The notes under the pieces were generated by a model. It did no database searches, was not told where the DNA came from, and saw only the letters and a program-made list of their open reading frames with translations. A stretch of 64,000 nucleotides of DNA from Ampullaceana balthica (taxonomy: Eukaryota; Mollusca; Gastropoda; Lymnaeidae). The DNA lies in contig CALYLW010000424.1 of assembly GCA_944989445.1 (NCBI GenBank), positions 204,001 through 268,000 on the forward strand, given 5' to 3'. Of the stretch, positions 23,310 to 34,865 are shown in pieces; the stretch's first letter is position 1; every line of letters begins with the position of its first letter. A program made the position numbers and the translations under genes.

Positions 23310-24970
23310 TTAAATTTTTTGGTGATTGGTTGAATTGTTAGGAAAGTACGATTCATGCCTAGAAGATCATTTACGACATCTAAAAAACGTAGAAATTCAT
23401 GATCGTTACTTGGGTAAAATAATTCAAAATCAGGTAATTAATCATTAATCTGATCGGTGATAACGCCTTGAAACAAATCCTATATAATAGAAGTCAATTT
23501 TCTGTCCGGTCATCTATAGCGATTGGTCCCTCAAACACATATGACTCCTACAGCCAATCATATTGAACACGCATATGCGGACGTTCAAAACGAGTTATTT
23601 TTGGTGCAGTATTTCTTCCAAGACTTTATTTTGAGTTATGCGCGTTGGGATTTATAGCTCTGTTTTTACGAGTTATTTATTTTAACTATAATGAATAGTA
23701 TTTTTGACGTGATGCACATGTATGCCGGTCGAGGCGGCTGTTGGAGGGGAGTTACAACATGCCAACGAACAGTGGCGGAACGTCCTTGGACGGGCTTTGT
23801 TGCTCGTTATAAATAATTTTCAAAATTCGAAATATTATTCCATCATTTCAGACTGCACACCTGATGCTGGTCGCCAAGAGCAAATGACTATGATTTTGCG
23901 AATATGCAACAGAGTACGCCAGTATAAATCAATAAATAGTTTGTGGGATTCATTGCTGTCGATGACAGCACTGGTTTAGGTCTCACGGAATCATGAAAAA
24001 GCTTGAAGATCTGAATATATGTTTCCATAACTGCAGAGGCCAAGGATATGATAATTGAGCAAATATGAAAGGCTGCAATCGTGGTGTACTTGAGCCAATC
24101 TGAAATTGTATGTACCATGTGGATGACACAGTCTTAATCTAATTCTTGGAGACATGGCGAAATCTTCAGTGGTTGCAACGACACTCGTTGGAGTTTTGCA
24201 TCAAATTTATGTTTTGTTTGGTGCTTCAAAACAGCGCTGGAAGATCTTTAAAACTCATGTAAAAGATCTGACAGTAAAGCCTATTTCCGATACTACTGGG
24301 AATGCAGGATCGATACGGTTAAAACTGTTCGTTATCAAACAGCAGCACTGTACGATGCATTGGTGGAAGTGTCTGAAAATGTCAACGATCCAAAAGCAAG
24401 GACCAAAGCAACTGGATTGGCGAAACAACTAAAAAAATCATTTTCTGGTAACTTTGGTCATGTGGTACGATTTATTGTTTCAAATTAATATGATCAGCAA
24501 ATTGGTGCAATCGAAAGACATGCAATTTGAAATTGCACTGCAATGTATAAAGAGTTCATGAAAAAATACAAAGGAAATGGATTTGTATTCACTCAAATTT
24601 CGGCCAGAGAATTGGCTCAAGAATTAGAGATGGAACCAGATGAAATCATATTTCCAGCTTCCACACGTTTGAGACGACGGAAAGTGCACAAACAGTTCGA
24701 ATATGAAAGCATAGATGAATCATTGACAGATTCAAAAGAAAAATATCTAGTGGAATTTTTTAAATATTTTGTTAGATCAAGCAGTTATGTCATTGACTGC
24801 ACGTTTTGAGCAAATGGAACGTCACTTTGGTCTTTTTAGATTTCTGCATAACATTAAAAAAAATGCAGAATTCGACCAAAATGATTTGTTGAAATTTTGT
24901 ATGGATTTGAATATTTTTCTATTACATTTAGGGCGACCAAATTCACTTCGCCTAGGGCCTCCAATTCCCT
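23310..24970 (+). pseudogene. hAT transposase, ZMYM1-like, broken
   Basis: Pieces in order: LVELLGKYDSCLEDHLRHLK and YLGKIIQNQ (about 23325-23440); KYYSIISDCTPDAGRQEQMT with the catalytic-region D (about 23828-23890); CRGQGYDN (about 24035), where R-G-Q-G-Y-D is the second conserved block; PCGCHSLNLILGDMA-type sequence (about 24110-24160); ASKQRWKIFKTHV and KPISDT (24225-24300); then ISARELAQELEMEP and FEYESIDESL, and finally LDQAVMSLTARFEQMERHFG (24770-24840). Stops and frameshifts occur throughout. A 329-bp Helitron-like copy interrupts it between the second and third blocks. Confidence 0.85.
23478..23806 (+). mobile_element. Non-autonomous Helitron-like element inside hAT gene
   Basis: It starts TCCTATATAATAGAAGTCAA and ends CGTCCTTGGACGGGCTTTGT followed by TGCTCG. 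CGTCC-TT-GGACG is a perfect short hairpin just before the end, as Helitrons have. It shares both ends with 6712-7311. It lies between A and T within the transposase reading frame. Confidence 0.62.
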
Positions 24971-24983
24971 AAGGCCGGCGCTG

Positions 24984-25050
24984 AGTGCTCGGTGAAAGTA
25001 TTGCTCGTTTAAATACTGCTTCGTTAAGTACTGCTCGGTTTATGTTTCAG
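24984..25050. repeat. Four 15-bp tandem repeats
   Basis: Units of the type AGTACTGCTCGGTTA occur four times with changes. A unit start also lies on the left side of the hAT element (23172-23181). Confidence 0.6.
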
Positions 25051-25713
25051 GATGGTAGGACTTAAACACATGCATAAACATGAACACGTTCTGTAAATAT
25101 TAAATTTAAACTCTTCAATATCAGAGGTACAATATGTTATCATAAAAATAGGTTAGAAATGTCCACATACTCTTCTGAATTCCATTAAATGTTCTTTCAA
25201 GAATTAGCAATGTTGTTATCTTATTCCATTTTTTCAAATTATTTTGATTTTAAATCTTTTCACGGTTTTACTTTCGATAACACAAATTAGCATATTGACT
25301 CCGGTTAGTTCTCGCAACTTTCTATCCAATATATTTTAAGTGCTACCTTTGGCACCAGAGAGGCTTTTTTGTTGTTTATTATTTTTCTTTCAATGTTCAA
25401 AGCTTTGTAGTTAGATTTCGAAGAAGTCTTCTAGCTCATTCCGTAAGCACTGAAGTAATGAAAAATGACCATTAAGGTACAATCTATGACTAATTTTGTG
25501 ATGCTTTGATTGCTGGTTCAGTGGAAAAGGCAATTGCTCGTCTTTATACAATTACCACAAACAGCATTTTTAAGTTTAAATCTTATTGCACTCTCCATTT
25601 TGACACGTAACAGTAACAATCATGGGCGTAGGCCTAATGTGACAATACTTTTGTCACCCACTTTTACGAAAAAAAAAGCTCGCCTGTTGCTGAAATAACT
25701 TTTTTTTAGGATT
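25051..25713. other. AT-rich gap
   Basis: Nothing recognised; one short plus-strand frame at 25510-25698 has no motif. Confidence 0.45.
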
Positions 25714-25800
25714 GGGGCCGTCCATAAATGTCGTCACGCACCTAGGAAAAAGGGGGGGGGGAGGAGTCACACATTTGTGACGAGGGGGAGGGGGCAGAGC
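25714..25800. mobile_element. Harbinger-like MITE, left-end fragment
   Basis: GGGGCCGTCCATAAATGTCG then TCACGCACCTAGG, a G-run, and CATTTGTGACGAGGGGGAGG match the left end of the family also seen at 31040, 57526 and 61838. The right half is missing. Confidence 0.8.
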
Positions 25801-25967
25801 CGCCGATAGGGAGAGAATCCAAGAATTTATTCATGGGCCAAAACGGAAGGGGGGCCCGTCAGCCACACTTGATTTTTTTTAATGCTGATGCTGTGCGCGT
25901 ATATATATATTCGGACAATTATTCAAGTGACAATAGTGACATGTAACAAAAAAAGATTTTAAAAAAT

Positions 25968-26720
25968 TAGGGCTGTTAACGAATTAATTCAAATTTAATC
26001 ATTAACTATTGAAAAATAGTTAATTTCGATTAAAGCCAAAAATTAAAATTTATGATTTCAGAAGTACCACTTATTAAACGTTCTTGTTGAAAATCTAAAT
26101 AACAATAGAATGTCTCCTTTATGTGTCATCTTTTAACCAACTACGCAAAAAGAAAAGTGTGTTGACATTATTTGGTTCAAGTGATGAGCGGGTCTAATTG
26201 ACAATTTAACCAGCCCAGCTGAACAATCATTAACATGGAACTGAGGTAACTGGTAGGCACAAAACGGTATTGGCAAGGAATGACATAATCGGATATCGGT
26301 GTTCATTAAGTTTCCACCATTGTAGATGGTTAATGAATTCAGGAACTTTCATCTCCATTTTGTAACGCAGTAATTCATCAGAAGAGCTGTCAATATTATC
26401 TGTCTCTGCGTCAGACTCCATTAATGCCATTAGCTTAATACGAATTTCATTTGGTTTGATAAGTAGGCGAAGTGTTAGAACCATGGTAGGCAAACTTTAT
26501 CAACATGCCCGTCAGTCAATAGTTTAAAACCAAAATGTTCGTGTAATCATCAGGAAATTTGTTATTATTTATCGGCCGCTATTTTTTTAAATTATTTTTT
26601 TTTAAATTTTGACTTGCAATAATTTTTAAGTGATGGGTCGATTAATCATTAAAAAATAATTTTATCGATAACATTTTTAACGATTAATCGAGAAATTAAT
26701 CGATAATTTCCTCAGCCCTA
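25968..26720 (-). mobile_element. ZBED-like hAT element with transposase C-terminus
   Basis: The ends are TAGGGCTGTTAACGAATTAA (25968) and TTAATCGATAATTTCCTCAG followed by CCCTA (26720). The minus-strand frame 26493-26230 carries the hAT dimerisation motif: INHLQWWKLNEHRYPIMSFL, then CLPVTSVP, corresponding to the usual W-W-K...L-A...P-A-T-S-V-P-S-E. The rest of the transposase is deleted. A second, opposite-orientation copy is at 34866-35585. Confidence 0.8.
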
Positions 26721-26860
26721 AAAATTTTAGCTTACAACAAAAATTGACGTAAAAAACTTTTCTGCTAAATTAACGGTTCGCTAAATGTGTTCCTCGGAAT
26801 TTCGTGTTTTACGTCACTTTTCTAAAAATAATACAATTTAGTCATCAAATACGTCACATA

Positions 26861-27014
26861 CAATGTTCCCTTTAAGCTGCGCGCCTGCGCAGTAGTTTAA
26901 ATTTACCGCGCAGCAAATTTGGTAAAATATTGTATAAGAAATGGATGCTGTGCATCTTTGCACACGAGTTTTTTCACTTTGCACACGGACCAACGAACTT
27001 TAGAAGGAACATTG
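26861..27014. mobile_element. 154-bp hAT MITE with exact 8-bp duplication
   Basis: The ends are CAATGTTCCCTTTAAGC and GAAGGAACATTG. GTCACATA flanks both sides (26853-26860 and 27015-27022). The interior includes GCGCGCCTGCGCAG and two CTTTGCACAC motifs. The same family is at 35125-35305. Confidence 0.93.
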
Positions 27015-28854
27015 GTCACATATATACCTTCTGGTGACTCTCTTACTTTTTTGAGTGCATGTAAACGTTGGAACTTTTTTCTTCACTTTTACGATCCGGA
27101 AAGCTGTAAACGTCTTAAATACTTTTTTGTAGTTATTGAAACCTTCAAAAAATGAGTTAAGCATTGTATTTGATTGATTAAAAACATCAACATTGTCAGT
27201 TTACACTTTGCTGGGAACTGGTACAAGTTCCAAGACGTCATCACCCCCTCAAGTCTTTAAAAAAAAAGGGCACTGATCGTATACCGTTTAATCTTCGTTG
27301 TTTTCCTGGGGTTCAGGTGTAACAGGCCAGATTAAACCCCCGACCAGAATATACCCGGGTATAAACTGGCCTAGGCCAGAATATACCCCGGGGGTTAAAT
27401 TGGCCTAGGCCAGATTATACCCCTCCAGGCCAGAATATACCCCTTTGACAACATGAGGATATATAGTAAAAAATGACTGAATGACTATTTAGACATTCTA
27501 TTGGAGTTTTAGCTTTGTCATAGAGGTTAAACTTATTTCTTAAGTAGGAAAGATGTTTTATTAACAATAAAAAAAAACAATTTCTTTTATTACGATGTCT
27601 AAAGTTGAATTATTCAAACAATAGATGAATTTATTATTTTAAAAAAAAAGTAATTTAAGCGCGATAGGGACTATAGTTGTAGCTTTTCAAACACTTGCGA
27701 ATATTTTTTTCGTGTACCTCGCTTATTAATCCAATCATTGTTTAATTATTTTGAGTATGGCAATAAAGATTTTTTTAAAGTATTGAATTAAATTATGCAT
27801 GAATGTTTTTTCATGGCATACATTTTAAATGTTACTGGCAACCAAGGTTTAGAGCTATCTTCATTTTATTTTTGAAATAAACATATCATGGCACTTTTCC
27901 TTTTTAAAAAAATCTATCTGAATACACACTGATCTGCAAAATAATTAAAAGAATGGGCCGAATAAAGTGTGGGAAACATCGTTTGACTTCACCCCATGTT
28001 GCTTGTCGTATTTCCGAACCTTTATCTGTAGCTCGGTTTGACATTGCGGCGTCTTAAGACATTCAAAAGAAACCTTTGTTCCAGTAGCGCAAATTATTGT
28101 TATTTTTTAAATCAGCGTAATTCAGTTACCTGTGTTACCCTTAAAACAGTACGGTCATCCTTATGGATTTCGCCAAAGTTGGATTGTCCACTTTCCATGC
28201 ATTTATCTATTGTAATGAAGCACGGATTGCGTTCCGTTTTATCTGTATTCAAAAGAACCTCTGATCTCGTCGCCCACTATTATTATATTTTAAACCAGCC
28301 TAATTTATTTTGAAAGCCGTAAATATAAATCATGCAACCCTGATGGATTGGTCCCTACCTCGTGGTAGAATCATTAAACAAGAGAAGAGTTTAGCTAAAA
28401 AATATATCGACTGACAAAATACTAGGAAACACCGACAATGTCAGTAACGTAAAAGTTTACAGCAATTAACAGGTTTCTTCACCCAATCAGTTCCCCGATG
28501 ACTCTGTTAAAGGTAATGTCAATTGGAGCATACAACAAAAGGAACAAGAAAGCACAGGTGAATAAACAGATATCATCGTAAATACAACCTGTCTCAAAAC
28601 AAAAGCAGATCAGGACTTTTAAGCCACTAACAATTTCAAGAAGAAAGCGTCTTAGCACAACTCTTGGCCTTACTTTAGACAAGTTTTCATATTATGGCCG
28701 CACTCGAGATCTTAAAAAACCAAGGTGTACATATTAAAAGGGGGAGGGAAGGTACCTTCAGGGCCATACGTCCATAAGCTACATTCTGACAGGAACAGAG
28801 GACAACCATATCCTCCTTAGCGATAAAGTAATTCAACACATGAACACTGGCAAT

Positions 28855-29190
28855 ACATAACATACAACCACATAATAACTACATAACTACATAACAACTA
28901 CATAGCTACATAACAACTACATAACTACATAAAAACCACATAACAACTACATAACTACATAACAACTACATGACAACTACATAACTACTACATAACAACT
29001 ACATAATAACTACATAACAACTACATAACAACTACACAACTACATAACAACATAACTACTACATAACTACATAAATAATACATAACTACTACATAACTAC
29101 ATAACTACTACATAGCTACATAACTACTACATAACTACATAACTACTACATAACTACATAACAAATACACAACTAGATAACAACTACATA
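28855..29190. repeat. ACTACATAAC minisatellite
   Basis: About 330 bp of short units made from ACTACATAAC and ACTACATAACTACATAACA-type combinations. No coding value. Confidence 0.93.
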
Positions 29191-29199
29191 ACAACCAGG

Positions 29200-29535
29200 A
29201 AAACCAAAACTATCAACATTTGAAACCAAAACTATCAACATTTAAAACCAACATTATCAACATTTAAAACCAACTATATCAACAGTAAAAACTAACATTA
29301 TCAACATTTAAAACCAACACTATCAACATTTAAAACCAACACAATCAACATTAAAAACTAACACTATCAACATTTAAAACTAAAACTATCAACATTTAAA
29401 ACTAACACTATCAACATTTAAAACCAACACTATCAACATTTAATTTAACTCTATCAACATTTAAAACCAACTCTATCAACATTAAAAACTAGCACTATCA
29501 ACATTTGAAACTAACAATATCAACATTTGAAACGT
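29200..29535. repeat. 22-bp minisatellite, 15 units
   Basis: Units of the type ACTATCAACATTTAAAACCA occur fifteen times directly after the ACTACATAAC array, with one- or two-base changes and a few indels. Confidence 0.93.
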
Positions 29536-29812
29536 AAAATGTTTTATAAATATTATTTTATTTTAATTAAAACAATTTTGCTACTTAAGAAAAGAGTTTA
29601 ATTTCTTTGACACAGCTAAAACATGAAGAGAAAGTCTAAAAAGTCATTTATCCATTTTTTACTATATATCCCCATGTTGTCAAAGGGGTATATTCTGGCC
29701 TGAGGGGGTATATTCTGGCCTAGGCCAGTTTAACCCCGGGGGTATATTCTGGCCTAGGCCAGATTATACCCGGGTATATTCTGGTCAGGGGTTTAATCTG
29801 GCCTGTTACACC

Positions 29813-30196
29813 GGTTAAGATTCTCAATAATTTTTCACTCTCTAAACATCCAAATGGTAACACATTGTACGAATAAATAAGATGATTACAAATTGTAAAT
29901 TTCAATCCAGAATATTATTAAATGTACCGCTACTTCAAAATAATATTGAACAATTAATTTTAATATGACTACGACAATTTAGCATTTTACTTTAGCAATA
30001 ATAATAAAATTTGGTTTTGATTTACACTGCTACTTCTAGCACTGTTAACAACAGTCATAATAAATAGTATTAGTATATTAATTCTAAACCAAACTTAAAA
30101 TACTAAATTTTAGTTAATAGTCTTTTATAATTTATAGTTATATCCTTTCTTAAATCTTTGCAGCAGGCCTATTCTTTATTTCACTTTACTTTACTA
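29813..30196. other. AT-rich gap
   Basis: Nothing recognised. Confidence 0.5.
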
Positions 30197-30629
30197 GGGG
30201 CCATCCATATATTACGTACGCAAGGAGGGGGGAGGGGGGTCTTAAATTTTCGGCATTTTGCGTATGCATGCGTACGGGGGGGGGGTCTCGACTGAATGTG
30301 TACGTACGAACACCAAATTTAAAGTTGCATAATACTAAGTTAGTACTAAGCATAGAAACGTAAACCGCTCTGACTGCAAACGTCATTCGAGACCAACTGA
30401 GTCAATACTGATATGCAATAATGTTTTAAAACTGATTGTAAACGAAATTTTGATTTTTAATTACTTGGAAGTAATTAACATTTGATTCAGACCAAACGTG
30501 TACACATTATTCATTATTAAAATATATCCGTCGGATTTATCTGTCCATTTCTTGAAATTAGATGAAGTTTCTCTTTCGCCCACCGGTGCCTTAGCCGTTG
30601 TAAACACACAACGGGACGGGGATTTCACG

Positions 30630-31034
30630 CAACTAGTGGAAAAGGGGGTGGAGGGGGTTGTCGACATATTTGTGGTGATGTGGGGAAGGGGGTGTTTGAG
30701 AAATGTGACGTCACATCAAAACTTGCAACTTTAAATAAAAGTTCCACTTAAATATTTGATTTGTTACATGGTGTTTAACATGACTTCACACGTGTTACGA
30801 TATTAGAATGCCAGCCTACACTAAATAAATACTTAAATGACAAAAAAGGTGATTTTAAACATGCTCTTTTTCAAATAGAAAGTACAGCTTTTATGGGGGG
30901 GGATGGGCCCGCAAAGCTTTGTGGCGTCATATTGGGGGGGGGGTGGTCTAAGTGTTTGTGACGACGCGTGACGAGGGGGGGAGGGGGAGTGAAAAATCTG
31001 CCAAATTCGCGTGACGTCATTTATGGATGGCCCC
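30630..31034. mobile_element. Harbinger-like MITE (GACGTCA subfamily), left end eroded
   Basis: It shares GAAATGTGACGTCACATCAA, CGTGTTACGATATTAGA and the right end CGTGACGTCATTTATGGATG followed by GCCCC with the other copies. The exact left border is not clear. Confidence 0.7.
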
Positions 31035-31039
31035 TTCTT

Positions 31040-31445
31040 GGGACCGTCCGTAAATGACGTTACGCACCTAGAAGGGGGAGGGGGTCGACCATTTGCGACG
31101 AAGGGGAGGGGTAGTTTAAGAAATGTCACGTCACATAAAACGCGTAACTTAAAATAAAAGCTGTACTTAAATATTTGTTTGTTTACAATTTATTTAATGA
31201 CGTTTTACATGGTCTTCGCGCGTGTTACGATATTAAAGTCCAGCCTTACACTTACACTACTAAATATATACTTAAATTTCAATGACAAAAAAGTGCTTTT
31301 TTAATATATTTTTTTTTGGGGGGGGGGCATTTTTATGACGTAATATTGGAAAAGAAGGGGGGTGTCTAACTTTTAGTGACGACGCGTGACGTAAGGGAGG
31401 ATAAAAATCGTCTATAATCGGGGAACGCAATTAATGGACGGCCCC
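31040..31445. mobile_element. Harbinger-like MITE, complete 406-bp copy
   Basis: It runs from GGGACCGTCCGTAAATGACG to AATTAATGGACGGCCCC and keeps all family landmarks: G tract, GTCACGTCACATAAAACGCG, GCGTGTTACGATATTAAAG and GACGACGCGTGACG. Confidence 0.82.
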
Positions 31446-31613
31446 AAAGCTTTGAACCCCCCCCACCCCAAAAAAAATCCGCATTTTCAAATATTTTAGT
31501 GCGCATTTTCATGTGACGTCTCATTTCTTAAACACCCCTCTCCCCCTCGTCACAAATGCGTGACCTTCTCACCCGCCCCCTTTTTAGGGGTGTGACGTCA
31601 TTTATGGACGGCT
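31446..31613. mobile_element. Harbinger-like MITE fragment, opposite orientation
   Basis: The end GTGTGACGTCATTTATGGAC followed by GGC, and internal CATGTGACGTCTCATTTCTT, match the complement of the family's left half. The other end is missing. Confidence 0.65.
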
Positions 31614-31785
31614 TCAAAGAGTAAAACCAATATCTTCTTTTTGACTCCGGCTTAAAATATTTTTTTTTCAAAAACGAGCGAATTTTTACGTACGCATGGG
31701 GGGGGGGTCCGGAAAATGTACGGGATGCAACGGGGGGGGGGTCAAAAATACGAATTTTGTGCCTACGTAATATATGGATAGCCCC

Positions 31786-32860
31786 CTATTTACTGAATAT
31801 AAATGACTTCAAGTAAATAAATAAACTCTTAATAATCAATAATTTAATTATCATTTAATTGACCTAGTAAAGTTAGTTAAGAGTATATTATATAATATAT
31901 ATATATTTATGTACTAAAGTGTATAAAATGTATACTTAGTAAGTTAGCTAATAGTGACATGAAGATTATCATAGTTTATAGCCTCATGTTCATGCATTCA
32001 ATTAATTTTTTTTTAATTCTATTCTACTTATCTTTCATACAATCAATATTAATATTGATTGAACATTTACTTCACATATTTTCAATTAAAATCCAATAAA
32101 CGTGTTATTTTATTTTTTTTTATTTGGTTTGACTGGCTTGAGACAAATTATTTTTTAAACTTTTAAAATAATTATAAATAACGCGACCTTTAATTTGTTT
32201 TATTTAAAAAAAACTAATATTTGTTGTAAAGTATCAGGTTAGTGTTGTAAATTAGATTGTGATTTTCTTCTGAAAATTTGGTGCAATTATCTTTAAAGTA
32301 ATTGGTGAAAAGTTAAAAAATCGGTAACACGTTTTAAAATAAAAATAAATATATAGTTTATCTAAATATAAGGGGCTTAAAAAATTCATTAAAAAGAACA
32401 ACATTAAATTTCTTGGCAAAGTAACTACCACTACAAGGTTGGTTGAGATAACATCTTTCTAAGTAAGTTGTTACATAGTCGAACGTTTGAATAATTAACT
32501 GTAAAGTTATCATTATTTGCCAAACAGATCAAAGAAAAACATAAAATAAATCGAAACAAGTTTAACAAGTCTGGTTCTCAAAAGTGACGGGAAAAGAAAC
32601 ACAGGTAGAGACGGGAAAAATAATTGAAATCCTAAAATGTAATTGCCCAATTTTTTTAAACATAGGGATTTAAGGGATGCTCCTAAACCTAATATCTCTG
32701 CTAAATCTGAAGATGTTTCCTTTCCATCAATATTCCGCCAGGAATTGCCACATACTGATATAGTTAGCATGTTAGTGTATAAATACAGAATCCAACCTTA
32801 CCAATGGTAATACCATACAGATTATACACCATTTAGGTAACCCCAATAGTGATAGTTGGG
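31786..32860. other. AT-rich gap
   Basis: No element ends recognised. One minus-strand frame of 85 codons (32770-32513) has a hydrophobic C-terminus and no known motif. Confidence 0.4.
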
Positions 32861-33080
32861 CTGCGGCGCGGTGGTCTAGCGGTAGCGCGCTGGACCGTCA
32901 AACCGAGGCAAAAGATAATCACGGACTCTAGCCTCGGTGCTGGCAAGGCCCCCCCGGGCATTGTGCTAGCCAAACAATCCCTTGCTCGTTAGTAGTGGCT
33001 TAATGAAACTTGTGAACGCTACTTCACTTGCATCATAGGCCGTTTAAGTAACTCGTTGCATAGGCCTATCTCATTAATGT
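32861..33080 (+). mobile_element. tRNA-derived SINE
   Basis: GCGGTGGTCTAGCGGTAGCG is a clear tRNA A-box region (polymerase III promoter), followed by CTGGACCGTCAAACCGAGG. The B-box is badly degraded (GGACTCTAGCCTCGG). The body continues through CATTGTGCTAGCCAAACAAT and ends near CGTTGCATAGGCCTATC. It is not a functional tRNA gene. Confidence 0.75.
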
Positions 33081-33364
33081 ATTATTTCAATCCCACCATC
33101 TACTTTCGCTTCTTTCCGATTTGAAGTCAAACTTTTACTTTTATATGCGAGAAAATTCAACTCATCAAGTATGGTATTGGTATTAATAAAAGCAGCCAGA
33201 ATTGTTGCTGTCGGAAAAGCTGCATTTCGGCCATATTGTATACATATTTCAAGTTTTTTGGACAATGGGGACCTGGGAAACGCCTTCAGGCACGAGGTGG
33301 AGCCCAGAGGGACCCACACGTACCCAGTTGTCAGGAGCCCAAACATTTCTAGCGGCGGCCCGGG

Positions 33365-34762
33365 GGGGGGGAGTGTTTAAAGAAATGTGACGTCACATCA
33401 AAACGCTTAACTTTAAATAAAAGTTTCGCTTAAATATTTGATTGCTTACAATTTATTTAGTGACGTTTTTCATGGCTTCACGCGTGTTACGATATTAGAG
33501 TGCATCCTTACATTAAATCATGGGTGTCCAAACTTTTTGCATGGCGGGCCATATTTCATGAAGGAAATAATATGCGGGGGCCGGATTACGAGTAAGATAA
33601 TAAACAAAAGGGAAGTTTTTTTATTGCAACATTTTAATGTGAAGTGTGAAACTTAAATCTTGACTGCAGTAAATATGTGAGGTAAGTCTCAATACCACTA
33701 GTGTAATACGTATGAAATCACATATGTGAGAGTCACTAATCACTAAGTATCGTCCTCACACGATTCTTTAAAAATTCATATCTGATAATGTTTGCCCATA
33801 CATCCTGAGCCAAACAAGCTAACATTTTCTTAGAAACTGCTGGAATTTCTTGGAATCTGTCATAATCCAGCTGACAGAAAAAAAGCTTTTTTTGTCTTCC
33901 ATGAATTCCAGTTGCAGATGGCCTTGAGCATTTTCGGGATCCATCGAGAAAGGTAAAGACAAAAAAAAATGTCCTCAACAATAGTTGCTAAGTCCTGAAA
34001 GCGTCTTTGAAATTCATCAGCCATAGATATGACTTCTGCAACTTACCTCTGCCTAACTTCTCATTGCAGTTTCTTTCTGGAAAACATGTCATGATTTCGT
34101 GTAGTCGGGCGAAATACTTGGTATTAGGCTGCATTTGAGACAGTTGCCTTTAAAACATTTGCATCTTTCCAAAATGCCTTGATTTACGAATATAATTGGA
34201 TAATCACTGTTGTTCATCCTTGAAGATTTGTGTTAAGAAAGTTTAGATGTCTTGTCACATCAAATAAAAATCCAACATCTGCCATCCAAGCAGGATCAGT
34301 TTATAATCTTTGGCAGCCCCTTAGCTGACTTTGTTACAGAAAGTTTTGGTAGTCAACTGTGCTCACCAGTCATGGCAGGGGCGCTACCAGTAATAAATAC
34401 AGAGATTGTTTACTAGGCAATTTAACGTCATCGACAGCAGAACAACAGAAGCAACTTAATTTGATCCCCTTGTTTAGTCTTTAAGACTGAAAGTCTAGTA
34501 ATTGAAATTGAAAAAAAAACAATAACATTTTATTGATAAAAATCAATCCTTTGAGGTACTCAAAAACAGTACGAAATTTCGACTTCTAAAAATAAATATG
34601 ATATATGTCCTTACAGAAATAATACGCCCGTCAAGTAGCTATTTAAGATGAAGCCGCGCAAAGCTTTGTGACGTCTTATTGGTGGGGGGTCTAAGTTTTT
34701 GTGACGTCGTGTGAAGAGGGGAAATCGGCCAAAATCGCATGACGTCATTTATGGACGGCCCC
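33365..34762. mobile_element. Harbinger-like MITE split by a hAT insertion
   Basis: The left part (33365-33518) has GAAATGTGACGTCACATCAA and CGTGTTACGATATTAGAG; the right part (about 34650-34762) has AAAGCTTTGTGACGTC and ends GACGTCATTTATGGACGGCC then CC. The intervening 1.1 kb is a hAT copy. Confidence 0.75.
33519..34650 (-). mobile_element. hAT element with broken transposase, nested in a MITE
   Basis: The left end CATGGGTGTCCAAACTTTTT then GCATGGCGGGCC resembles the hAT terminus CAGGGGTGTCCAAACTTTTT. On the minus strand, about 34290-34200 reads WMADVGFLFDVTRHLNFLNT then NLQG, and about 34025-33970 reads DEFQRRFQDLATIVED, both GTF2IRD2/EPM2AIP1-type hAT transposase blocks. A 81-codon piece follows (33981-33736). 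Stops and frameshifts show it is dead. Confidence 0.75.
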
Positions 34763-34865
34763 ATTTGCAATTGTAACTATTGCATTAATTAGAACACAAA
34801 TTACAAAATGTACAATGATCCATTGTTCTTCAGTGGTGCTCTACATTATTTCCTATTGTCAATTT

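Larger units (their letters stand above)
23182..24983 (+). mobile_element. ZMYM1-like hAT element split by a Helitron-like insertion
   Basis: Left end CAGGGTCGGGCTTAGGC (23182); right end GCCTAGGGCCTCCAATTCCC then TAAGGCCGGCGCTG (24983). The target lies in short tandem repeats of a TACTGCTCGGTTAAG type, seen on both sides, which blurs the duplication. A solo copy of the ends lies inverted at 49647-49790. Confidence 0.82.
27316..29812. mobile_element. 2.5-kb element with about 250-bp terminal inverted repeats and two satellites
   Basis: The left arm (27316-about 27575) begins GGTGTAACAGGCCAGATTAA; the right arm (about 29555-29812) is its complement, ending TTAATCTGGCCTGTTACACC. The outer 120 bp of each arm are built from repeated GGCCTAGGCCAGAATATACC units, themselves partly palindromic. 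The interior holds a diverged internal duplication (27990-28120 and 28190-28310), a minus-strand frame (28682-28479) without known motif, and two tandem arrays. No transposase is recognised. Confidence 0.85.
30197..31785. mobile_element. Harbinger-like element, TACGTACGC subfamily, with nested MITEs
   Basis: The ends are GGGGCCATCCATATATTACG (30197) and CGTAATATATGGATAGCCCC (31785), with CTA on both sides (30194-30196 and 31786-31788). This is a subfamily distinct from the GACGTCA one, having TACGTACGC and GCGTACG runs next to long G tracts. Three GACGTCA-type MITE copies sit inside. Confidence 0.75.

Noticed and set aside
30833..31129. 98-codon minus-strand frame rich in Pro and Ser
   Set aside because: It comes from G-tract-rich MITE ends read in complement; a similar artefact appears at 59101-59286.
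33171..33390. Overlapping plus-strand frames with Gly-rich ends
   Set aside because: They run into the G tract of a MITE and show no motif.
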